Assembly: GCA_947488935.1 (NCBI GenBank)
Contig: CANLBN010000004.1
Location: 248,001 to 312,000, forward strand
Direction of reading: 5' to 3'
DNA: 64,000 nt
Origin: an uncultured Pseudomonadales bacterium
Lineage (GTDB): Bacteria > Pseudomonadota > Gammaproteobacteria > Pseudomonadales > Cellvibrionaceae
The position numbers were made by a program, and so were the translations under genes. The number at the start of each line of letters is the position of its first letter. The stretch's first letter is position 1. The notes below the pieces were generated by a model. That model had not been told where the DNA came from, did no database searches, and worked only from the letters and a program-made list of their open reading frames with translations. Shown here in pieces: positions 8,827 through 16,900 of this stretch.

Positions 8827-9663
8827 ATGAGCAATGTTGTTGAAGAAGTCAGTAAAGAAATTATCTCTTTAATCAAAAATGATCAAATTGTATTGCCTAC
8901 TCTACCCGAAGTGGCACTTAGGGTGCGTGATGTTGCAGAAGACCCCGACTCTGATTTAGCCGCAATAGAAAAGATTATAAGTAGTGATGCAGCCCTTAGC
9001 GCACGTATTGTAAAGGTGGCTAATAGCCCGATTTTTAGAGCAGCACAAGAAATTAAAGACATGAAAATGGCACTGGGCAGGCTGGGCATGTCCTACACGG
9101 CCAATATAGCCGTTGGTCTGGCCATGGAGCAGATGTTCCAAGCAACCTCCAGCATAGTAGATACACGCATGCGCGAGATCTGGCAGTCCTCTAGTGAAAC
9201 TGCTGGCGTCTGCCATATTTTATGCCGCCATAGAACCAAGCTTCGCCCCGATCAAGCTACTCTAGGTGGCCTAGTCCATCAAATTGGTAAATTGCCGATT
9301 TTGAGCTTTGCAGAAGAGCATCCCTCTTTACTGAAAGATAGCCTATCCCTCGATCGCGTTATTAAAACTATTCACCCAATAATAGGCCGTGCCATTTTAA
9401 GAAAATGGGATTTCCCCAAAGAACTTCAATCAATACCTGTAGACTATTTGAAATTTGAGCGCGATATTCCGAAGCCCGATTATTCAGACCTTGTAACGGT
9501 AGCTATGTTGCAAACACAAATGGACGGTGGCGGTGAATTTGCCGATATCGATTATTCAAAAGTGAGTTCTTTTAAACGCCTAGGTCTAGAAGCCGAAGAA
9601 CATATAGAATCGACGGACCTAAGCGAAGAGATGGAAGCCGCAATGGAAATGCTAGCAACCTAA
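8827..9663 (+). CDS. HDOD-domain signalling protein
   Basis: 278-residue cytosolic protein made of one HDOD domain, a catalytically degenerate relative of HD phosphohydrolases used in regulatory circuits. Typical sequence is seen at LPTLPEVALRVRDVAEDPD, IISSDAALSARIVKVANSP and the LGGLVHQIGKLPIL helix; the canonical HD metal pair is absent (HQIGK in place of HDIGK). The end overlaps the convergent aminotransferase stop by 12 bp. Targets cannot be inferred from the neighbours. Confidence 0.87.
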   Translation: MSNVVEEVSKEIISLIKNDQIVLPTLPEVALRVRDVAEDPDSDLAAIEKIISSDAALSARIVKVANSPIFRAAQEIKDMKMALGRLGMSYTANIAVGLAMEQMFQATSSIVDTRMREIWQSSSETAGVCHILCRHRTKLRPDQATLGGLVHQIGKLPILSFAEEHPSLLKDSLSLDRVIKTIHPIIGRAILRKWDFPKELQSIPVDYLKFERDIPKPDYSDLVTVAMLQTQMDGGGEFADIDYSKVSSFKRLGLEAEEHIESTDLSEEMEAAMEMLAT

Positions 9664-10815
9664 ATGCTCTAATTCTTGCGCTATTTTATCGATTGCCTCC
9701 TCAAAATTGGCCTGCGAGCTGTGAGTAAAATTAAGTCGCAGTGCTGAGGATGCTTTCGGTGCTTGATGATAAAACACTGTACTGGGCACAACAGCAACCC
9801 CCCGTTTGATTAACTGGTTGGCCAAATTCATAGAATCAATATCTGGCAGCCTTAACCAGACGAACATCCCTCCCTCAACTTCATCAAAATAACAGCCTTT
9901 ATCCTGGAGCCTAGAAAGTGTTTTTTTAAGCGTAAGATACCGTTGTTTATAGCTTGAGCAGACAGAATCAATATGTTGAGAGAACGCGTTATCTTTTAAT
10001 ACATGCATGAGTACTGCTTGCATAGGCACATTCGTATGTAGATCAGACACTTGCTTTACTTTTAACATAGGGGCTAAATAATTAGAGGGAGCAGAGACTA
10101 TACCGAGACGAATACCCGGAGCCGATATTTTAGAAAACGAGCGTAAAATAATAGAGTGCTCTTTATAAAATGAAGAAACCAAGGGTAATTGCTGCCCGGT
10201 AAACCTCAAATCTCTATAGGGGACATCTTCAATAAAAGCTACCCTGTAATGTTGGCAAAGTTGCGCCACAGCTTTGCGAGTGTCAAGCGACCAACATAGC
10301 CCTGTTGGGTTATGGAAATCAGGCACGGCGTAAAACATTTTGGGCCTATCTAAAGCAAAAATAGACTCCAGTTTATTTAAGTCGGGCCCCGTCATAGTTT
10401 GGTTAACTGATAATATTTTGGCCTGTGCCAAACCAAATATTTGTAGTGCACCAAGATAACTTGGGGCTTCAACAACGACTTTATCACCGGGGTTTAAAAA
10501 CGCACGGGCAATGAGGTCCAACCCCTGCTGAGAGCCATTACAGACAATGGAGTGCATCTCTAAAGAGTGGTTATATACCGTATCGATATAATCCAAAAAA
10601 GGAGGGTAACCTTGAGTCTCCCCATACTGAAATAAATCAGGCATGTCAGTAATGGAGTGCATAGCCTTTGCAAACAATTTAACAGGTAGTAACTCAGTTG
10701 CTGGCAGACCTCCCGCCAAGGAAATAACATCGGGGGACTTTGCAGCATTCAAGATTTCACGAATATAAGATGGGCGAATATGTTGTAGGTGGCGGCTAAT
10801 TTCCATGGTTTTCAC
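9652..10815 (-). CDS. PLP-dependent class I/II aminotransferase (2-aminoadipate / aromatic type)
   Basis: 387-residue fold-type I aminotransferase. The motifs include ISLAGGLPATELLP near the N-terminus, the YAVPDFHNPTGLCW substrate/PLP loop, and the Schiff-base Lys within SFSKISAPGIRLGI, followed by the PLP-phosphate-contacting Arg. This is the LysN / MocR-C-terminal subgroup without any N-terminal winged helix, so it is an enzyme rather than a regulator. The donor and acceptor are not determinable. It is divergent from an AraC-type regulator that may control it. Confidence 0.88.
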   Translation of the reverse strand: MKTMEISRHLQHIRPSYIREILNAAKSPDVISLAGGLPATELLPVKLFAKAMHSITDMPDLFQYGETQGYPPFLDYIDTVYNHSLEMHSIVCNGSQQGLDLIARAFLNPGDKVVVEAPSYLGALQIFGLAQAKILSVNQTMTGPDLNKLESIFALDRPKMFYAVPDFHNPTGLCWSLDTRKAVAQLCQHYRVAFIEDVPYRDLRFTGQQLPLVSSFYKEHSIILRSFSKISAPGIRLGIVSAPSNYLAPMLKVKQVSDLHTNVPMQAVLMHVLKDNAFSQHIDSVCSSYKQRYLTLKKTLSRLQDKGCYFDEVEGGMFVWLRLPDIDSMNLANQLIKRGVAVVPSTVFYHQAPKASSALRLNFTHSSQANFEEAIDKIAQELEHLGC

Positions 10816-10874
10816 TTTTAATGACGATAAGAACGAAAAGCAATATTAGCCTTACTACACAAGACATGAGTGTT

Positions 10875-10904
10875 TATATATGCTGCTATATATGTCGATA
10901 TATG
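10875..10904. promoter_or_regulatory. Tandem TATATATG direct repeats in a divergent promoter
   Basis: TATATATG occurs at 10875-10882 and 10887-10894, and ATATATG at 10898-10904, so the spacing is 10-12 bp, about one helical turn. They lie between the aminotransferase and the AraC-type gene. AraC proteins commonly bind direct repeats, but this AT-rich stretch could equally be ordinary promoter sequence. Confidence 0.3.
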
Positions 10905-10982
10905 CGATATTATGTTTTATATCTATTAGAGTTCTAGATTAACCCGTAAATGCGGGAATAAACCGAAGCAGTAAAAATCTTC

Positions 10983-11855
10983 ATGGACAATAAAATACAA
11001 CGCTCCAGAATCAACGACGCTCTTTATGAGATTCACCGAGATATCTCCGTGAACTTATCGGCCAAAGAGCTCGCTAAAACTGCCGCCTACTCGGAGCAAC
11101 ATTTTCACCGTGTTTTTCGGCAAGTCGTAGGGGAGACAATCAATAGTTATATCCGTCGCACTCGACTTGAACATGTCGCAAACCAACTGATGTTTGACCA
11201 TAATAGTAGTATTTTAAGCATCGCAGAAAAATGTGGTTTTACATCCTTATCTTCTTTTAGCAAAGCCTTTAAAACGCAATTTGGCAGCACGCCCGGGAAA
11301 TGGAGGATCACCAAAACTAGCTCTTCAGGCGCACCTTATTTAGCTGACCCAGAAATTAGTGCGGGTTATCAGCGTATTAAAAATAGCCCTCTACCCGAGC
11401 CTGAAATCCTTATTTTAGATAAACAACATGTCGCTTATGTGCGCCACAAAGGTTATGGAAGGGACATTAAAAAAGCGTGGTTATTGCTGCAAGCATGGGC
11501 TATGCAAGAAAAAAAGACTACAGGCCAGCAAATTGGACTACACCACTCTAACCCTGCATGGGTAGAGTTAGATCATTGTCGCTATGTGGCTTGTATGACC
11601 ATCGATGAGCCACTAAAACGCCGTGGAGTTGTTAATAGCCTCACCATCCCTGGCGGCATACATGCAGCGTTTGATTTGCAAGGGAGGTATGGTGAGCTAT
11701 TACCCTGGGTTGGCAAAATACTAGATTCTTGGTTGCCGGATTCTGGTTATAAATTACAAACAACTCCGGCCTTTGTTCACTACAGAAAGAATCAGTTTTT
11801 AGCCAAGGATGATTTATTTGATGTGAGGTTATTTTTACCTATCTCGGTACTTTAA
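10983..11855 (+). CDS. AraC-family regulator with GyrI-like effector domain
   Basis: 290-residue regulator. The N-terminal AraC helix-turn-helix pair spans about residues 8-112 (SAKELAKTAAYSEQHFHRVF and SILSIAEKCGFTSLSSFSKA, then the FGSTPGKWR signature). A GyrI-like/SOUL-type ligand-binding domain fills about residues 130-290, as in Rob and SbmC-related proteins that bind hydrophobic or cationic compounds. N-terminal HTH plus C-terminal GyrI-like is the standard order. Divergent from the aminotransferase. Confidence 0.9.
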   Translation: MDNKIQRSRINDALYEIHRDISVNLSAKELAKTAAYSEQHFHRVFRQVVGETINSYIRRTRLEHVANQLMFDHNSSILSIAEKCGFTSLSSFSKAFKTQFGSTPGKWRITKTSSSGAPYLADPEISAGYQRIKNSPLPEPEILILDKQHVAYVRHKGYGRDIKKAWLLLQAWAMQEKKTTGQQIGLHHSNPAWVELDHCRYVACMTIDEPLKRRGVVNSLTIPGGIHAAFDLQGRYGELLPWVGKILDSWLPDSGYKLQTTPAFVHYRKNQFLAKDDLFDVRLFLPISVL

Positions 11856-11870
11856 AAAACTAAAATAGGT

Positions 11871-11892
11871 AAAAAATAGAATTGATCTATTT
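11871..11892 (-). terminator. Weak AT-only hairpin at the end of the eight-gene series
   Basis: AAATAGA (11874-11880) pairs with TCTATTT (11886-11892), and the A-run on the plus strand gives a T-run on the minus strand. The stem overlaps the stop codon of the zinc-ribbon gene. All pairs are A-T except one, so efficiency would be low. Confidence 0.35.
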
Positions 11893-12441
11893 CTTAGCTG
11901 AATAAGGATCGTCCGCTAACAAATAAGCTCTTAAGTCTGCTTTTTGTGGATGGGATTGTAACCAATTTTTGAGTTCTTTAACTTTGGCATAGTTCTCTTT
12001 ACCAAATTTAGATTCATACATATGAATAAAATTATCTTTAGTGTTTTGTGCACGAATTTTATTTTGCCAAGGCTGAGTCACTATCCTATTCAAAGATCCC
12101 GCTATACCTTCTTGCTTGAGTAATAGCCATTCACCTTGATCCAACCAAATACCACCCGTAGTAACACTGTAATCGATTCGGTGACTAGTTTTAGATGAGA
12201 TACGAAACTTTGTCATCAATGAGCCAGTAATAGGGCAAAATAAAGCCTTAGAAGACTCTGACAACTCCTCTTCGTACTCAAGCTCATCATCAAATTGGTG
12301 TTCTGGATTATTCTCTTGCCATGCAAGAAAATCTTCAACTAATATCCAATTACCACCACAGTGATTACAAGTATGCGCTCTAAATAAGCTATCAATAAAA
12401 CTAGGAGTTAAAACACCTTCATTACAAGCCGTACACTTCAT
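11887..12441 (-). CDS. Zinc-ribbon (zf-TFIIB type) protein, last gene of the PspA/flotillin cluster
   Basis: 184 residues. The N-terminus has two CxxC knuckles (CTAC at 3-6 and CNHC at 25-28) in the zf-TFIIB arrangement (MKCTACNEGVLTP, then HTCNHCGGNWI). A second partly degenerate ribbon-like unit follows (FCPITGSLMTKF to GGIWLDQGEW). No TM segment is seen. It begins 82 bp after the MscS stop with a good ribosome site (GGAG). Such ribbons often act as protein-interaction or assembly modules; the exact function is unknown. It is the promoter-distal member of the series that starts with the YjfI-like gene. Confidence 0.75.
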   Translation of the reverse strand: MKCTACNEGVLTPSFIDSLFRAHTCNHCGGNWILVEDFLAWQENNPEHQFDDELEYEEELSESSKALFCPITGSLMTKFRISSKTSHRIDYSVTTGGIWLDQGEWLLLKQEGIAGSLNRIVTQPWQNKIRAQNTKDNFIHMYESKFGKENYAKVKELKNWLQSHPQKADLRAYLLADDPYSAKK

Positions 12442-12523
12442 TAGTTAACTCTCCATTTAAGATAAGTACAAGTTTTTAATTGTGGTTTAAAATTTGTATC
12501 GCTAGTTATTACTCGATATAACA

Positions 12524-13669
12524 CTAACGCCTAGCAGAACGAGCATTATCTAAGGATAATAAATCTGGCGTTTTAAGCTCTAATCCCACAATCGCTGACG
12601 ACTCTAAAACAATATTGTTAATAGAGTACAAGCTCGACAATAGGTGCTTTCTAGCAAGCGCTGTAATTTTTGTTGTAGGTACACTCTCGAGATAGACAAA
12701 GAGCGTATACTCTAGCGCGTAATCACCCGTATTAGTCAGATACCACTCAAATTCTTTTTGCTCCCTAATGGGTAATTCTTTTTTAGCAACGGCAATCTCA
12801 TTGGCCTTTGAAAAAAGCTTATCAACTCGCCGACTAAAGTCTTCCAAACTGGATCTTCGTACATTTTCATCGGTTGATGACAATACTGGGTAGCCTATTT
12901 TATAGGTCAATGATTTTCTAATACCGTCGGTGCTTGCTATGCGGCTTAAATTATCTATTTTTGATTCTATAAATCGCTTATTCCTAATAAATGTACGATG
13001 GTTATTGCGAATGTCATACAAAATAGTATAAATAAAACTGACTTTATGAATAATATATTCATCTTTATAACCATCGACAACGACAACATCACCGTCCTCA
13101 AGTATTTTGGTATTTAAAATAATCAATCCACTGAGCACATCGGGCGCCCATGCGTTACTTGTTAGTGCAATAAAGCCTATAATAATACCGAAAATACCTG
13201 TTGTTTCTAATAGACTATCTAGCTCCCACACCTTAATTAAGGTATAAACAGCAAGTAAAAATATAACGACTAAAAATATTAATTCGACAATACGGCTGCT
13301 ATAAGAGTCGAGATAAATAGCAGTACCTTCAAAGGTTTTTAATTTACCAAAGCGTTTTCTAAAAAAGGCATTACCCACTTTAAAGATAACAACACTAGCG
13401 TAAAAACATAAAGCACTGTGAGCCATTTTAATGAATAAATTCTCATAGTTCACATTGATAGTCATTAGCAAGAGATCAAAAGCGTGCAAGATTAAGAAAA
13501 GCACATTAATTGTGACAAAAAACCTTAGCGCGATAGTATGGTCTTGCCCTGGGTCAATCCGATTAATGACTGGTTTAGCAAAGAACAGCAGTAGCAAATT
13601 GCATGCAAATATAGCCCCATGCGCCAGCCATTGAGTATTTGTTAAGTCGGGCACTGTTAAACTTATCAT
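12524..13669 (-). CDS. MscS-family mechanosensitive channel
   Basis: 381-residue inner-membrane protein. Four to five TM helices lie in the first 190 residues. The MscS pore helix and beta-domain entry are seen in GIFGIIIGFIALTSNAWAPD, then LSGLIILNTKILEDGDVVVV. The C-terminal cytosolic cage spans about residues 200-370. The pore helix is rich in Ile rather than the Gly/Ala zipper of E. coli MscS. Its place in a PspA-flotillin-ATPase series suggests it responds to, or is gated within, a membrane-stress complex (inference). Confidence 0.85.
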   Translation of the reverse strand: MISLTVPDLTNTQWLAHGAIFACNLLLLFFAKPVINRIDPGQDHTIALRFFVTINVLFLILHAFDLLLMTINVNYENLFIKMAHSALCFYASVVIFKVGNAFFRKRFGKLKTFEGTAIYLDSYSSRIVELIFLVVIFLLAVYTLIKVWELDSLLETTGIFGIIIGFIALTSNAWAPDVLSGLIILNTKILEDGDVVVVDGYKDEYIIHKVSFIYTILYDIRNNHRTFIRNKRFIESKIDNLSRIASTDGIRKSLTYKIGYPVLSSTDENVRRSSLEDFSRRVDKLFSKANEIAVAKKELPIREQKEFEWYLTNTGDYALEYTLFVYLESVPTTKITALARKHLLSSLYSINNIVLESSAIVGLELKTPDLLSLDNARSARR

Positions 13670-13705
13670 TATTATATCCCTGCTTAGATGGGAGTTAGGC
13701 GAGTA

Positions 13706-13939
13706 CTATTGAAAATATTGGTTCTTAATTGAGGATATTTTTTCTTGCATTTCCTGAGTTAATTCTTCTGAATTCAACTTGCCAAATATATTATTCAGCA
13801 CTCGTTTTTCGTCCTCATCAACGACTCCATCTCGCAATGCTATCGAAAGTAATTCCTCTAATTCGTCGGGAAGCAACTTTCCGTCATTAGCAAAACATTG
13901 AATGGACTGGTAGGTTAATTCTAAATAATCATTACTCAT
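13706..13939 (-). CDS. TerB-like small acidic protein
   Basis: 77-residue, acidic, all-helical protein. The segment NDGKLLPDELEELLSIALRD followed by GVVDEDEKRVLNNIFGKL has the two acidic D-G-x-(I/V/L)-x-x-x-E turns typical of TerB/tellurite-resistance-like folds. Full TerB domains are about twice as long, so this would be a minimal unit. It starts 23 bp after the giant ATPase stop, with a strong AAGGAG site, and is followed 36 bp later by the MscS gene, so it belongs to the same transcript. TerB domains typically sit at membrane-linked stress complexes. Confidence 0.6.
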   Translation of the reverse strand: MSNDYLELTYQSIQCFANDGKLLPDELEELLSIALRDGVVDEDEKRVLNNIFGKLNSEELTQEMQEKISSIKNQYFQ

Positions 13940-13962
13940 ATAGCTCTCCTTGGATTAAGATT

Positions 13963-16900
13963 TTACTTTTTTGACTTTTTTACTTTCTGGCTACTTTTCA
14001 ACGCTACAACCTTTTTAGACAACTCAGCAAGTCGATAATAAGTTCTCAAGTCAACGGCTAGTTTTTTATTCATCTTCTTCATAAATGGCTTAGCAATAGC
14101 ATCAACTTCCTCAGCGATTTTAAGCAACGAACTACTTGTAGAAGCATCATCATTATTTGTCAGGTTAACATCAATTTTTTCTAATATATCGACCATAGCC
14201 GTGGCCATTTGTGATGTTTCAGGTGCAGCTGCCTGATTTTCATTATCACTCAAAAGAGGCATAGCGTTACCCTCTTCTAAAGTCTCCACTAATGACACCA
14301 AGGACTCCCCATTACTCGCAGTCACTTCACTCAGACTTTTTAGGCCGCTAACAATATTAATAAGTTGTGACGATACTATATCAGTGGCGCCTGCATTTGT
14401 AGTTGCCTGCCCTAAGTCTCTTAAGCCTCCAACAATATCGTTCAGCTGAACAACGACTTTGCTACCTACATCTGCATCATCACCACCCATCGCTTTGTTA
14501 CGCAAAAAGTCCTCTTTAATTTGCTGCCAACGCTCTGCTTGCTCGTCGGTCATATTACCTCGCAATTCAGCGAGTTTTAGCAAGTTGTTTTCCGCACCTA
14601 TTGTTAGCAATTGAGACTCACCTAAATAGTGGTCGGCTATCATTTCCATCATTTCTTCTTCGTTCATGACAGCTGATACTTTCTCAGCCATCTTATTCAT
14701 ATTTCGATAACTACCTTGTAGTTTAAATGAAGGCTCTGTGCGGTATTGATCATTCTGCGCTGCCGATGCAATGTATTGCTGATTAATTTTCAACACAACA
14801 TCTTGAATAACAAATAATTTGCGTAAAACCTCGGTGATTTCATTGATTTCAGCACCACTGTATTGGTGGCTTAGATCAGTCGTGGGAATATTCTCTCCCT
14901 TTGCCATGCGTACTAATTTATAGACATCCTCTAGCTCTCGTAATGCTAGTGGTGCAAGCACCGGGTTTGAAGTCAGTGAATTTTCTATATAGCTCAGTGC
15001 GAACTGCTCATCCATACCACCTAGGATGTCACCCAAGTTATAAATATCTGCCCTGTTAGCCAGCATATCGGGCACCTTGAAGGCCTCGCCCGATTCTGTA
15101 TAAGGGTTACCTGCCATTACTACACAAAACTTTCTACCACGCATATCGTAGGTTTTAGTTTTTCCTTTCCACACACCTTCTATACGGCGAGTACCATCAC
15201 AAAGCGAGATAAATTTTTGCAAAAATTCAGGGTGAGTATGCTGGATATCATCGAGATAGAGCATGACGTTATTGCCCATCTCTAAACTAAGGTTTAGCTT
15301 AACCAACTCTTGTTTCGCAGTTGCATTAGGCGCTTGTTCTGGATCTAGGGATAAAACATCATGCCCTAGCGAGGGGCAATTAATTTTCATAAAAATCAAA
15401 CCAAGACGGCTTGCGACGTATTCCATTAATGTTGTCTTACCGTAGCCCGGTGGTGAGATCATCATGAGTAAACCCATTAGATCTGTACGCTTATTTTCAC
15501 CCACTGCTCCCATTTGCTTGGCAAGGTTATCACCAATAATCGGTAGGTAAGCATCATTGATAAGCTTATTTCGTACAAAAGAACTTAACGGCCTTGGCTT
15601 ATATTCTTCGAGTCGCAGCGCATCGCGCTCTGAATGTGTAATACGCTGGCGAATATGCAAATAACGATGATACGCGGGAATCACCTCTTGACGATGGCGC
15701 TCGATTCGTTGCAAAAAGGTATCTACCGAAAACGATAAAGCTTGTTGCTCAATACGATTATGATCACCTAACAATCCTTCTACCGTAATCTCAAGGTCAG
15801 CTTCAACAAAGCGCCGGCTTAAGCGCGCATCGGCATTAATCAAACCAATAGCTTCTGGAATATAATGCGCTAGTAAATCTAATTGTTTTTCAGAAACTAA
15901 AGCATCTAACCAGGCTTTTGTCACACTCCAGCGCTCGGCAGGCCACCCCATTAATTTCTCTAATGATTTTTGATACTGTCGCCAAGCAGAATCACTCAAA
16001 GACCGCTTAAATTCTGCAACGAGTTCTGTGGCATATTTGCTACCAATAAACTCAAGACGCTCGCGACTTAACTCTGCAACCAAGTAATTGGCAGCTCTAT
16101 TTAATGTAAGTTCGTCCACGGGTAAAGGATGAGTTTTAACAAATTGAGTCATTGCAGAGTTAGTCTCTTCGACCAGTAAATCAACAGCATTACTACTCGA
16201 AAAAGCTGCTCGTAGTTGTGCTGCAGATTGCGCACGTTCTGGCCAGGTTTCGTGGCTAACGCTATAGTGGATAGTATTATTTTTACTATTGATATTCGCC
16301 CAGAATATTTGAGCAATACCACGACTCAATGGATCGTAACGTAATAGATCAGCGCGTTCGATAGCGGGAATTAAGCTCTTCAATAATAATGCTGCATCGT
16401 GGTCATGCACACCTTTCTCATAGCCTTCTTTGTAGCGAGGTGTTGCAAAGTCTCTGACAACTTTATTAAGTGCATCATCATCAACAATAGCTGCATTCAG
16501 TTTTTCTATCGATAAACCATCTTGATGATTATTTGCAGCCTCTATAATAGATGCAGCTAAATATTCAGAGCGATAAACTTGTTCTGTCTCAGACTCTAAC
16601 GCTAGATCCCAATACGCTTTTAAATCGAGCAGTTCTTGATTGTCAATTTCTTCATAAAAATTAGTGCCCGTTAAGTGGATATTTAACACCCCTGAACGTG
16701 GCAATATAGTTAAATCCAACTCTTGCGTGTTAACACTAAACTTATGCCGTGGGCCCAACCTTATAATATTACCGCCTTCTTCATAAATATCGGTCTTATC
16801 GCGCAATGCTCTTAATGCTTGTTCTTTAATAGCTTTGAGCCTAGCGTCAATATCATCGGCTTTTACGACGCTATCTAGGTCACGTAGTCGTGCAGTTAAG